From positions 558,001 through 622,000 of the forward strand of contig CAVPWG010000004.1 of NCBI GenBank assembly GCA_963709425.1: a DNA stretch of 64,000 bases. The letters run 5' to 3'. Shown here piece by piece: positions 18,281-26,120 of the stretch. Made by a program: the position numbers and the translations under genes. Below the pieces are notes generated by a model, which was not told the DNA's origin, made no database searches, and saw only the letters and a program-made list of their open reading frames with translations. Position 1 is the stretch's first letter. The number at the start of each line of letters is the position of its first letter. Source of the DNA: JAICJC01 sp963709425 (GTDB lineage Bacteria > Actinomycetota > Thermoleophilia > Gaiellales > JAICJC01).

Positions 18281-19225
18281 ATGCCGCTTCCGCTCTCGCC
18301 CCCGGTCCTGCCGCAGCTCGCACGATCGGGGGCGGAGCTACCCGATGGTGACGGCTGGCTCTTCGAGCCGAAGTGGGACGGCTTTCGGGCCATCGCGTTC
18401 GTGGACGGCGACGACATCCACGTCCAGTCGCGAAACGGCAAGGGGCTCGGCCGCTACTTTCCCGAGCTCCGCTTCCCACATGGCCGCTACGTGCTGGACG
18501 GCGAGCTCGTCATCCGCACCCCCGAGGGCGGCGAGAACTTCGAGGCGCTCCAGGAGCGCATCCACCCCGCGGCGTCGCGCGTGGCGATGCTGGCCGAGAA
18601 GACGCCGGCCACGTTCGTGGCCTTCGACATCCTCGCCCTCGACGACGAGTCGCTGCTCGAGCGGCCGTTCGCGGAGCGCCGGCAGATCCTCGAGGACATG
18701 GTCGCCGACCCGATCGAGCTGACGCCGGCCACCGGATCGCCCGCCGAGGCGGAGCCGTGGCTCCAGGGTGCCGAGGGTGTCATCGCCAAGCGCGCCGACG
18801 CGCCCTATCTCCCGGGCGAGCGCAAGGGCATGATCAAGGTGAAGCGCGTGCGGACGATCGACTGCGTCGTCATCGGCTGGCGGCCCGGCAAGGCCGAGGG
18901 CACGGTCGGATCGCTGATCCTGGCCCTCCACGACGGCAAGAAGCTCTGGCCCGTCGGCCACACGTCGGGGTTCACGGCGGCCAAGGCCCGCGAGCTGGTC
19001 GGCGTCGTGACGCCCTACGAGACCGGCGAGCATGGTGCCAACGAGCCCAACCGCTGGAGCGCCGGCAAGGACGACCGGGAGTGGCGCGGCCTTCGGCCCG
19101 AGCTCGTCGCCGAGGTCTCGTTCGACCACGTGAGCGGCCGGCGCATCCGTCACGGCGCCCGCCTGCTTCGCTTCCGCGACGACAAGCCGCCTGCCGACTG
19201 CGCCATCGAGCAGCTCGACTCCTAG
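18281..19225 (+). CDS. ATP-dependent DNA ligase, LigC/LigD-ligase-like
   Basis: The 314-residue enzyme has the nucleotidyltransferase motifs in order: motif I EPKWDGFRA with adenylated Lys31, motif III FDILAL, motif IV EGVIAKR and motif V MIKVKR, then an OB fold. It seals DNA nicks with ATP. The short form without polymerase or nuclease domains matches actinobacterial LigC, a repair ligase. The genome also carries NAD-dependent ligA in this window, which is the normal replicative enzyme. It lies 11 bases after yugP. Confidence 0.9.
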   Translation: MPLPLSPPVLPQLARSGAELPDGDGWLFEPKWDGFRAIAFVDGDDIHVQSRNGKGLGRYFPELRFPHGRYVLDGELVIRTPEGGENFEALQERIHPAASRVAMLAEKTPATFVAFDILALDDESLLERPFAERRQILEDMVADPIELTPATGSPAEAEPWLQGAEGVIAKRADAPYLPGERKGMIKVKRVRTIDCVVIGWRPGKAEGTVGSLILALHDGKKLWPVGHTSGFTAAKARELVGVVTPYETGEHGANEPNRWSAGKDDREWRGLRPELVAEVSFDHVSGRRIRHGARLLRFRDDKPPADCAIEQLDS

Positions 19226-19238
19226 GGCCGTGCAACGC

Positions 19239-19270
19239 GCAATATTGGGGTCTGACACCGTCTTTGCACG
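19239..19270. repeat. 32-nt dispersed repeat, copy 2
   Basis: This is the second copy of the element at 10202-10233, sharing GCAAT..GGGGTCTGA..CCGTCT.TGC.CG. It lies 13 bases after the DNA ligase stop and just before the TPP riboswitch, so it could be part of a ligase 3' end or of the thiamine operon promoter region. Confidence 0.55.
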
Positions 19271-19290
19271 CTAAGCTGCGGGGAGCGTTT

Positions 19291-19371
19291 GCCGGGGAGC
19301 CCGCAGGGCTGAGAGGGCGCCGCAGAGGCGCCGACCCGCGAACCTGATCTGGGTAATGCCAGCGAAGGGAT
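19291..19371 (+). promoter_or_regulatory. TPP (thi-box) riboswitch
   Basis: The conserved TPP aptamer blocks appear in order: GGGGAGCC, GGCTGAGAGGG, a variable GC-rich P3 hairpin, GACCCGCGAACCTGATCTGG and GTAATGCCAGCGAAGGGA. The Shine-Dalgarno-like GAAGGG lies in the closing 3' strand and precedes the GTG start of the ABC gene by 9 bases, so thiamine pyrophosphate binding should hide it and block translation. Confidence 0.95.
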
Positions 19372-19378
19372 GCACGCA

Positions 19379-20083
19379 GTGAGCGAGATCGCCGTCACCG
19401 ACGTGGCGAAGAGCTACGGGCCCGTGGTGGCGCTGGACGGGGTGACGTTCCACGTCGGCTCCGACGAGACGGTCGGCCTGGTCGGGCGTAGCGGCTGCGG
19501 GAAGTCGACGCTGCTTCGCATGCTCGCCGGGCTCGAGAGCCCGGACCGCGGATCGATCTCGGTGGACGGCGCCGGCGACGGGCGCGGGCGGCTCGAGCGG
19601 TGCGCGCTCATGCCGCAGTCCGACCTCCTGATGCCGTGGCGCGACGCCCTCGGCAACGCCTCCCTCCCGCTCGAGAACGCCGGCGCCGGCCGGCGCGAGG
19701 CACGCGGGCGGGCGGCGGCGCTCTTCGCCGAGCTCGGCCTCGAGGGGTTCGAGCGGTCCCACCCGTGGGAGCTCTCGGGCGGCATGCGCCAGCGGGTCGC
19801 CTTCGCGCGCACGCTGCTCGCCGAGAAGCCCGTGCTGCTGCTCGACGAGCCCTTCGGCGCACTCGACGCGATCACCCGCACGGAGATGCAGGAGTGGCTC
19901 GCCGCCGCCATGGGCGCCCGGCCGAGGACAGCCGTCCTGGTAACGCACGACCTCGACGAGGCGCTGCGCCTGTGCGACCGGGTCGTCGTCCTGGCCGCGC
20001 GGCCCGGCCGGGTGGCATGCGAGCTCGACGGCGGCGGAGGCGGCGAGCTCGCCCGCGAGCGGGCCCTGGGGGCGCTGCGATGA
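19379..20083 (+). CDS. ABC transporter ATPase for a thiamine precursor (ThiZ-like)
   Basis: The 234-residue nucleotide-binding subunit has Walker A GRSGCGKST (about 36-44), Q-loop MPQSDLLMPW, signature LSGGMRQRV, Walker B VLLLDEPFGALD and switch VTHD, of the SsuB/TauB type. The GTG start is chosen because the riboswitch-embedded GAAGGG is correctly spaced for it and has no spacing for the ATG nine bases earlier. It heads a three-gene operon (ATPase, permease, binding protein) under the TPP riboswitch. Confidence 0.9.
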   Translation: MSEIAVTDVAKSYGPVVALDGVTFHVGSDETVGLVGRSGCGKSTLLRMLAGLESPDRGSISVDGAGDGRGRLERCALMPQSDLLMPWRDALGNASLPLENAGAGRREARGRAAALFAELGLEGFERSHPWELSGGMRQRVAFARTLLAEKPVLLLDEPFGALDAITRTEMQEWLAAAMGARPRTAVLVTHDLDEALRLCDRVVVLAARPGRVACELDGGGGGELARERALGALR

Positions 20084-20829
20084 CGCGCCCCCGGATCGGG
20101 TGGGTCGTGGCGCTGCTCATCATCCTGGGTGCCTGGCAGGCCTGGGTACGCCTCCGGGACGTCCCCGACTACCTGCTCCCGGCCCCAACCGACATCCTGG
20201 GCGCGCTGCGCGACGACCGCGGCCGGCTCGCCGACGATGCGGTGGCGACCGCCGGTGAGATGCTCGCCGGGTTCGCCGCCGCGCTCGGGTTCGGGCTCGT
20301 CTCCGCGACGGCGCTTCACTTCTCGGCGACCCTGCGCCGGGCGGTCTACCCGCTCCTCGTCGCCTCGCAGAGCGTGCCCGTGGTCGCCGTCGCGCCGGTG
20401 CTCGTCATCTACCTGGGCTTCGGGCTCGCGCCCAAGGTGGTCATCGTGGCGCTCGTCTGCTTCTTCCCCGTGACCGTGAACGCGCTCGACGGCCTGCGCT
20501 CGGTGGACCCGGAGTACCTGCGCGTGATGCGCACCCTCAGGGCCTCGCGGGCCGCGATCTTCCGCCGGGTCGAGCTGCCATGGGCGCTGCCGTCGGTCTT
20601 CTCGGGCGCCAGGGTGGCCGCGTCGTATGCCGCGGTGGCAGCCCTCTTCGCCGAGTACGCCGGCGGCTCGTCGGGGCTCGGCGAGACGATGCAGACGGCC
20701 ACGGCGCAGCTCGACGCCCCGCTCGTCGGCGCCGCAGTCGTCGTGCTCGCGGGGCTGGCGCTCGCCCTCTTCGCCGCGGTCTCGGCGGCAGAGCGGATCG
20801 CGATTCCGTGGGCGCGGAGGGACGTGTGA
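20080..20829 (+). CDS. ABC transporter permease for a thiamine precursor (ThiX-like)
   Basis: The 249-residue protein has about six membrane helices and the binding-protein-dependent transport signature around LRVMRTLRASRAAIFRRVELP, which contacts the ATPase. It begins with LLIILGAWQAWVRL and an LLPAPTDIL periplasmic motif common in NitT/TauT permeases. Start and preceding stop overlap (ATGA), and its own stop overlaps the binding-protein start. Confidence 0.88.
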   Translation: MTRPRIGWVVALLIILGAWQAWVRLRDVPDYLLPAPTDILGALRDDRGRLADDAVATAGEMLAGFAAALGFGLVSATALHFSATLRRAVYPLLVASQSVPVVAVAPVLVIYLGFGLAPKVVIVALVCFFPVTVNALDGLRSVDPEYLRVMRTLRASRAAIFRRVELPWALPSVFSGARVAASYAAVAALFAEYAGGSSGLGETMQTATAQLDAPLVGAAVVVLAGLALALFAAVSAAERIAIPWARRDV

Positions 20830-21788
20830 GGGCGACCGGCGCAGTCGGCCTCGCGCTCGTGCTCCTCGCGGCTGCGTGCGGCGGCGGCCAGGGCTCGACG
20901 ACGGCCGCGAAGCACGTGACGCTCGTCCTGGACTGGGTGCCGAACCCCGACCACGTCGGCATCTACTCGGCCATGGACAGGGGGTTCTTCGCCCGAAACG
21001 GGCTGACGGTGACCCCGCGGCCGCCGTCCGGCGTCTCCGACGCGCTCACGCTCGTCGGCGCCGGCCGGGCGGACGTTGGCGTGTCGTACGAGCCCGAGCT
21101 CTTCTTCGCCCAGGAGCACCACGCACCGGTCGCCGCCGTCGCGACCGTCGTCCCCACCGCGCTGGCGTCGATCATCGCGCCGGGGGCGAGCGGGATCCAC
21201 ACGCCGGCCGACCTGCGCGGCAAGTCGATCGGCGTCGACGGCACCCAGAGCACCGCCGCGTTCGTCGACAGAGTGCTCGCGAGCGCGGGGCTGAGCGCCG
21301 CGGATGTCCACATCGTCGATGTGAAGTTCAACCAGGTCCCGGCGCTCCTGGGCGGCAAGGTCGACGCCGTCGCCGGCGTGTTCCAGAACATCGAGGGAGT
21401 GCTCTTCACGATGCGCGGCCTGCACCCGGTCGTCTTCCCCTACGACCGCTACGGCGTGCCGGCCTACGACGAGCTCGTGGTGGTCGCCAACGCCGACCGG
21501 CTGCGCGACGACGCGGGCTATCGCAGAACGGTGCGGGAGTTCGTCGCCGGCCTGGCGGCCGGGACCGACTGGGCCAAGGCCCACCCGAGCGCCGCCGTCG
21601 CGGTCATGCGCCGCCACTCGGCCGACGACTACCGAAACGTCCTCGAGCAGAGCGTCCCGGCGACCCTCCGGCTGCTCGGGACCGGGCCGCCTCCGGAGGC
21701 CGCGTGGGCCCGGTTCGGCGCCTGGATGTTCACGTCGGGTCTGCTCGACGACCGGCCCGACGCGGCGGCGCTCATCGCCCGACCCTAG
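20826..21788 (+). CDS. NMT1/THI5-like substrate-binding lipoprotein (ThiY-like)
   Basis: The 320-residue product has a lipoprotein signal ending LLAAACGGG (acylated Cys18). Its NMT1/THI5 domain opens LVLDWVPNPDHVGIYSA, the stretch that distinguishes pyrimidine-binding ThiY proteins. It should capture hydroxymethylpyrimidine or formyl-aminopyrimidine outside the cell for the linked permease. The TPP riboswitch on the operon supports a thiamine-precursor role over taurine or nitrate. Confidence 0.88.
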   Translation: MRATGAVGLALVLLAAACGGGQGSTTAAKHVTLVLDWVPNPDHVGIYSAMDRGFFARNGLTVTPRPPSGVSDALTLVGAGRADVGVSYEPELFFAQEHHAPVAAVATVVPTALASIIAPGASGIHTPADLRGKSIGVDGTQSTAAFVDRVLASAGLSAADVHIVDVKFNQVPALLGGKVDAVAGVFQNIEGVLFTMRGLHPVVFPYDRYGVPAYDELVVVANADRLRDDAGYRRTVREFVAGLAAGTDWAKAHPSAAVAVMRRHSADDYRNVLEQSVPATLRLLGTGPPPEAAWARFGAWMFTSGLLDDRPDAAALIARP

Positions 21789-21802
21789 ACTTCGGGGCAC
21801 GT

Positions 21803-22342
21803 ATGGACTCGCTCAAGGGGCAGCTTCTGATCGCGGCGCCGATGCTCGTCGACCCCAACTTCCACCGCACCGTCGTGCTGATCATGGAGCACAGCGAAGA
21901 GGGCGCGCTGGGCGTCGTCCTGAATCGCCCGACCGAACTCGCGGTCGGCGAAGCGGTGCCCGACCTGGCCGAGCTGGCCGACGGCGATCCGGTGTTCGCG
22001 GGCGGCCCGGTGCAGCCGCAGGCGGTGATCGCGCTCGCCGAGCACACCGGCCCGGTCGGCGACGAGTCCGTGTGCGGCCCGATCGCACCGATCCAGGTGT
22101 CGGACGACATCGAGGACATGAGCGGCCATGTGGCCCGCGTCCGGGTCTTCGCCGGCTACGCCGGATGGGGCGAGGGGCAGCTCGACGACGAGCTCGCCGA
22201 GGAGGCCTGGTTCACCGAGCCGGCGCTGCCCGGCGACATCTTTGCCGGCGACACCGACGGCCTCTGGCGGCGCGTGCTGGAGCGCAAGGGCGGCGAGTTC
22301 ACGCTGGTGGCACGGATGCCGCCTGACCCCTCTCTCAACTAG
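21803..22342 (+). CDS. YqgE/AlgH (UPF0301) family protein
   Basis: The 179-residue protein matches the family: opening LKGQLLIAAPMLVDPNFHRTV, then EEGALGVVLNRPTE, FAGGPVQPQ and the late FAGYAGWGEGQLDDEL signature. The biochemical function of the family is not established. Its length is usual. It starts 14 bases after the thiamine binding-protein stop and might be read from the same transcript, though function gives no reason for it. Confidence 0.92.
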   Translation: MDSLKGQLLIAAPMLVDPNFHRTVVLIMEHSEEGALGVVLNRPTELAVGEAVPDLAELADGDPVFAGGPVQPQAVIALAEHTGPVGDESVCGPIAPIQVSDDIEDMSGHVARVRVFAGYAGWGEGQLDDELAEEAWFTEPALPGDIFAGDTDGLWRRVLERKGGEFTLVARMPPDPSLN

Positions 22343-22403
22343 CCGTTCGAGGGGGCGTCGGTTGGCGGCGGACGGCGCGGCACCGCTACGATCCGGCCGA
22401 CTC

Positions 22404-23177
22404 GTGGCGACCATTGCGGACACCGCCGAGCTCCATCTCACGTCCCCGGCCATGGACGGCCCGCAGGTGCGACGGGCGCAGCGTGCGCTCCTGCACAACG
22501 CCTACGGGACGTTCGACCCCGGGCCGCTGGACGGCGTGTACGGCGAGCGCACCGCCGCGGCAGTCCGGCGGGCGAAGTACTGGATGGGCTTCCCCGAGCA
22601 GCGGATCGACCAGGTCTGCGGATCCGACCTCTTGATCCTCCTCGCCGAGCAGTCGCCGCTTCCGTCGTCGCTCAAGTCCATGCGGACGCGTCGCCTGAAG
22701 CGCGCGGAGGACGCCCAGCTGTGGGGGGCGGCGTACGACGCGGCGGTATCGTGCGTCGGCGATCGGGAGGAGCCGCCGGGAAGCCACCGGTGCGACTTCA
22801 CTGACTGGTACGGCGTCCCGGGGCCGTGGTGCGCGATGTTCGTGTCGTGGTGCTTCGTCCAGGCCGGGTCGGCGGCGTTCGAGCCCGGCCGCCACTACTC
22901 GTATGTCCCCCACCTCCTGGGCGATGCCCAGCGCGGCGCCAACCACCTCTCGATCACACGCACGCCGCTCAACGCCGACCTCACGATCTTCGACCTTGAC
23001 GGCGACGGCATCCCCGATCACATCGGGCTGTTCGACCGCTGGCTCGACGACGGCGAGACCCGCTACCAGACGGTCGAGGGCAACGTCTCGCTCTCGGGTG
23101 AGCCGAACGGTGGACGGGTGCTCCAGCGCGAGCGCTACCAGGCGCAGACGTTCGCCTTCGTGCACGTGCGCGGCTAG
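22404..23177 (+). CDS. Peptidoglycan-binding domain plus CHAP-like amidase
   Basis: The 257-residue protein has a PG_binding_1 domain (about 15-75, with GPLDGVYGERTAAAVRRAKYW) followed by a CHAP/NlpC-like domain. The catalytic Cys is in PGPWCAMFVSWCF and the His in GIPDHIGLFDRW. No signal peptide is evident, which is odd for a cell-wall enzyme. A GTG further upstream or non-classical release is possible. DLDGDGIPDH resembles a calcium-binding loop. It converges on the EcsC-like gene. Confidence 0.8.
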   Translation: MATIADTAELHLTSPAMDGPQVRRAQRALLHNAYGTFDPGPLDGVYGERTAAAVRRAKYWMGFPEQRIDQVCGSDLLILLAEQSPLPSSLKSMRTRRLKRAEDAQLWGAAYDAAVSCVGDREEPPGSHRCDFTDWYGVPGPWCAMFVSWCFVQAGSAAFEPGRHYSYVPHLLGDAQRGANHLSITRTPLNADLTIFDLDGDGIPDHIGLFDRWLDDGETRYQTVEGNVSLSGEPNGGRVLQRERYQAQTFAFVHVRG

Positions 23178-23179
23178 CG

Positions 23180-23860
23180 CTACGAGACGTGGTGGAAGTA
23201 GGAGCGCGCCGCCCTGCCCAGCTTGCGCGTCGACCAGACGTTGTACGTCGCGGCAAGTCCGATCCCGATGACGGGAACCTCCCGGCCGAGCAGCACGTAC
23301 GCCCGCCGCCGCGCGAGCTTGCCGGCCACCTGGGCGGCGAGGCGGCGCGAGATGCGCTTCGCGAGCGCGACGCCGGCCGCACCCATCAGCTCGCCGTCGC
23401 GATGATCGCTCCCCATCACGCGGACGACGCCGTTTCGGCGCAGATCGACCACACCCGCCTCGACTCCCATCGCCATGAGCACGTCGAGCCTGCGAGCGTC
23501 GACGTCGGTCACGGGGCGCCCGTAGAGATGGGCCAGCACCAGCACGAGCTCGGTCTGAGCGAACGTGAGCAGCGAGGCGTCGCCCAGCGCGGCGCCGACC
23601 TCGACGGCGGTGCCGACCCCGGGGATCGTCGCGGGGATCGCGCTCACCGCGCCCGTCGCGGCAACGTGCTTTCCGGTGCGCGCGATGGCAACCCGGGCGA
23701 GATCCGCGGGCGACCAGCCCGGGTGCTCGGCGCGCAGCCCTTCGGCGGTGCGCATGACCGCCGGCCCGCGGCGCTCGACGACAGTCGTGATGGCGCGCTC
23801 GGTCGCGCCGGCCATCCGCTCGGAGAGCCTGTCGATCGCCAGACTGGAGGCGAATCCCAT
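23180..23860 (-). CDS. EcsC-like membrane-associated protein
   Basis: The 226-residue protein has a long amphipathic N-terminal part, a Gly/Ala/Pro-rich central hydrophobic segment (AIPATIPGVGTAVEVGAALGDASLL) and C-terminal basic helices leading to GIGLAATYNVWSTRKLGR, the pattern of EcsC-family proteins, whose role is poorly known. ATG was chosen because GGTGGG precedes it. Confidence 0.6.
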   Translation of the reverse strand: MGFASSLAIDRLSERMAGATERAITTVVERRGPAVMRTAEGLRAEHPGWSPADLARVAIARTGKHVAATGAVSAIPATIPGVGTAVEVGAALGDASLLTFAQTELVLVLAHLYGRPVTDVDARRLDVLMAMGVEAGVVDLRRNGVVRVMGSDHRDGELMGAAGVALAKRISRRLAAQVAGKLARRRAYVLLGREVPVIGIGLAATYNVWSTRKLGRAARSYFHHVS

Positions 23861-23912
23861 CCCACCGATTGTATGGGCGGGGCGAAGGTACGCTGACGGT
23901 GCGGATGCCACG

Positions 23913-25001
23913 ATGACGGATCACGCGCTCACCCCGCGCGAACGCCGCCTGCGCCGCGGCCTGGTCGCGCTGGCGATGGTGTGCGCGCTGCTCGTGCTCG
24001 TGGTGATCACCGTGCTCGTCTACTGGCGGCTCTACCTGCTCGGGCCGTCGGGCGACCCGTTCACACGCGGCCCGTTCGTGATCCGCCTCAGCACCACCGA
24101 GGCGACCCTGGCCTGGTCGATCGACGCCGGCCGTCGCGTCGAGCTGACCGCCACGGGGCCCGGCGGGACGGTGACCGGCACGGGCGGCCGCCTGACCGGG
24201 CTCGAGCCCGGCACGAGGTACATCTGGACGGCGTCCGTCGGCGGGATCGGCCGGGCGTCGGGCTCCTTCCGGACAGCGCCGCTCGACCTCAGCGAGCCGG
24301 TGCGCTTCGCCGTAATCGCCGACTACGGGTCGGGGAACGACCACGAGTGGGCGGTGGGCCGCACGCTCGCCGCCGAGCAGCCGGACTTCATCACGACCGC
24401 CGGCGACAACAGCTACCTCGTCGGGGCGCCGCAGGTGCTCGACCGGAACATCTTCGATCCGCTGCACGACGCGATGCTCGGCGCGCCGCTCTGGGCGACC
24501 GAGGGCGAGCACGACCTGATCTACGCCGACGGGGCCGCGGTCACGTCGGCCCTCCACCTCCCAGGCCCGCATGGCCGGTACGCGGTCCGCTACGGGCCGG
24601 TGCAGCTCGTGCTGCTCGGGCTCGAGGCGGGCGCCTCCGAGATCGGCTTCGCGCGCCGGATGCTCGCCGAGCGGGGGCCGCTCGTGCGCTTCATCGTCGT
24701 CCACCGGCCGGTGCAGCCCGGGAACCCGATCCTGCCGCTCCTCCGCAGGACGGGGGTCGCGGCCATCCTCGCCGGCCACCTGCACCGGTACGAGCGGCGG
24801 ACGGTCGGCGGCATCCCCGAGTTCACGGTCGGGACGGGCGGCGAGGGGCCGGGGGCGGCGGAGTTCACCAAGGCGACGCGGGGCGCGGCCGTCTCGCTGC
24901 TCGACTACGGCTCGCTCCTGGTCGAGGTCTCGAGCGGCCGGATCGACTACACGTTCGTCGACGAGCGCGGGCGGGCGCTCGACAGGTGGTCGGAGCCGTG
25001 A
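23913..25001 (+). CDS. Membrane-anchored metallophosphoesterase with Fn3-like domain
   Basis: The 362-residue protein has one N-terminal membrane helix (about 17-40). It then has an Fn3-like domain (about 45-125, with TGLEPGTRYIWTASV) as in purple acid phosphatases, and a calcineurin-type phosphoesterase core with ADYGSGNDHE, TAGDNSY, GEHD, VVHRP and GHLHRYERR metal ligands. It should be an extracytoplasmic phosphatase or phosphodiesterase. Its stop overlaps the next small membrane gene (GTGA). Confidence 0.85.
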   Translation: MTDHALTPRERRLRRGLVALAMVCALLVLVVITVLVYWRLYLLGPSGDPFTRGPFVIRLSTTEATLAWSIDAGRRVELTATGPGGTVTGTGGRLTGLEPGTRYIWTASVGGIGRASGSFRTAPLDLSEPVRFAVIADYGSGNDHEWAVGRTLAAEQPDFITTAGDNSYLVGAPQVLDRNIFDPLHDAMLGAPLWATEGEHDLIYADGAAVTSALHLPGPHGRYAVRYGPVQLVLLGLEAGASEIGFARRMLAERGPLVRFIVVHRPVQPGNPILPLLRRTGVAAILAGHLHRYERRTVGGIPEFTVGTGGEGPGAAEFTKATRGAAVSLLDYGSLLVEVSSGRIDYTFVDERGRALDRWSEP

Positions 25002-25342
25002 GGTGGCCGAGGATCGCGCTGGGTGGGCTCGGAGCCGCGGCGACGACCGCGGCGCTGGCCGTGCAGCCGCCGCAGGTGTTCGCATTCACCGGGATCGCCG
25101 GGATCGTGGCGTTCGTGCTCGCAGCCGGCTGTCTGGCCGCCGACACGATCCCCTACCGCCCGGCGCACGCCGCCGCTGCCGCGCTCACGCTCGTGGACGC
25201 GGTGGTGCTCGCGGTCGGCGGGAGGGCGATCGGCATCCCCGTGGTCGTTCCGGCCGCCCTCCTCCTGCTGCTCCAATTGGCACCCGCAGCCGGCGCCAAG
25301 TGGCTCAGGCGCGGCGGCCCTCGACCTGATTTCGGATCGTGA
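24998..25342 (+). CDS. Small four-helix membrane protein
   Basis: The 114-residue product has three to four hydrophobic segments and no soluble domain, with a basic C-terminal tail (KWLRRGGPRPDFGS). It is translationally coupled to the phosphoesterase through a GTGA overlap, so it may assist that enzyme at the membrane. No family is recognised. Confidence 0.6.
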   Translation: MRWPRIALGGLGAAATTAALAVQPPQVFAFTGIAGIVAFVLAAGCLAADTIPYRPAHAAAAALTLVDAVVLAVGGRAIGIPVVVPAALLLLLQLAPAAGAKWLRRGGPRPDFGS

Positions 25343-25532
25343 CCAGGAACCCCGTCCAGCGCGTCTCGTAGTCGCCGACCTCACGGTCGCCGAAGCCCGT
25401 GCCGCCGCACCATCCGCGCACCGGGTCCGGCTTCGTCAGGATGTCGAACACAGCCTCGACCGGCGCAGCCATGTCGATCTGCCCACCTTCACCGTGGCTT
25501 CGGGCGAAGCCTCGACTCCGCCTTCCGGACAC
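25305..25532 (-). pseudogene. Shortened SRPBCC-like protein remnant
   Basis: The 75-residue frame begins with an SRPBCC/polyketide-cyclase-like first strand and helix (QIDMAAPVEAVFDILTKPD) and then jumps to what looks like the last strand and helix (ETRWTGFLVTIRNQVEG). The middle of the usual 140-150-residue fold is missing, which suggests an internal deletion. It sits exactly where chromosomal genes give way to accessory DNA and overlaps its neighbours on both sides. A genuine very short protein cannot be excluded. Confidence 0.45.
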
Positions 25533-25860
25533 CCATCAGCCCAACGTACGCGGTAATCATCGCGGCGATGCTGCTGAGCATTGCGGCCAGCGATCCGATC
25601 AGAGCCGCCAGTGCGAACACGTTGGAACCCGAGGTGGAGCCCGGCGGCGGTTCTTGATCGACGGGAGGCCCGGTCACGGGCTGCGTCGGCACGCCTGCCC
25701 CAATCGGCTCGTCGGTCTCGTTGAATAGTGCGAGTAGGCCGACCAGTGCAAGCACGATGGCGGCAAGCAGAAGTGCGACTCCCAGTCGCCTCAGCCTCTG
25801 CCAGCGTGTCCTTCGCCGCTCAACGTCGTCTCCGGCCGTCGGTTGCCCATCACCGGCCAT
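25489..25860 (-). CDS. Small protein with two membrane segments
   Basis: The 123-residue product has a charged N terminus, a first membrane helix (LGVALLLAAIVLALVGLLAL), a Pro/Gly-rich extracytoplasmic loop (about 65-85) and a second helix (FALAALIGSLAAMLSSIAAM), ending in a basic tail. No family is recognised. It lies between the chromosomal edge and the left att site, next to an integrase relic, and is probably cargo of an older element. Confidence 0.6.
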   Translation of the reverse strand: MAGDGQPTAGDDVERRRTRWQRLRRLGVALLLAAIVLALVGLLALFNETDEPIGAGVPTQPVTGPPVDQEPPPGSTSGSNVFALAALIGSLAAMLSSIAAMITAYVGLMGVRKAESRLRPKPR

Positions 25861-25895
25861 GACGAGATCATACGAGGTGCTGCGTCCGCGGTCCC

Positions 25896-26003
25896 GCGCA
25901 AGCGGGTGCGAGAATCCCCGAAGTCCGGCCGCGGCCGCTCGCGTCCAGCGTTCACGCTCCGTGTCTACGGCCACCTCTCGCCAGACGAGATCGAGACGGG
26001 TCC
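25896..26003 (+). pseudogene. Tyrosine integrase relic with internal deletion
   Basis: The translated fragment reads KRVRESPKSGRG and then, after a junction, PAFTLRVYGHLSPDEIETG. Both pieces match the integrase at 53104-54180 (catalytic Lys region near residue 228 and tyrosine region near residue 323), but about 245 bases between them are missing. It has the same strand and the same position relative to an att site as the intact integrase, so it is the tail of a second, related integrated element. Confidence 0.75.
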
Positions 26004-26034
26004 GCAAACCCGTATGGATAGGCCGGATAGAGCT

Positions 26035-26059
26035 ATCGGGGCGCCGAGATTTGAACTCG
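26035..26059. repeat. Left attachment-site core (attL)
   Basis: These 25 bases, containing GGGGCGCCGAGATTTGAACT, are identical to the acceptor/T-arm end of the tRNA-Pro gene at the other end of the element. The flanking bases differ on both sides, which fixes the core. To the left lies the relic integrase, to the right element DNA. Confidence 0.88.
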
Positions 26060-26106
26060 CACCCCGCGAGTCTGCTGGGGTACGCCCCGGACCGCCTGAA
26101 CCGACT

Positions 26107-26120
26107 CTAACCGCATGGTT
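26107..26120. repeat. 14-bp repeat next to left att site (possible integrase arm site)
   Basis: CTAACCGCATGGTT occurs here, 47 bases inside the left core, and again at 54177-54190, 15 bases inside the right core. AACC/GGTT ends make it partly dyad-symmetric. When the element is excised the two copies would flank the core, as arm-type integrase or excisionase sites do. Confidence 0.5.

Noticed and set aside
26038..26092. A functional second tRNA at the left att site.
   Set aside because: D and anticodon arms are missing, so only a tRNA-like fragment remains.
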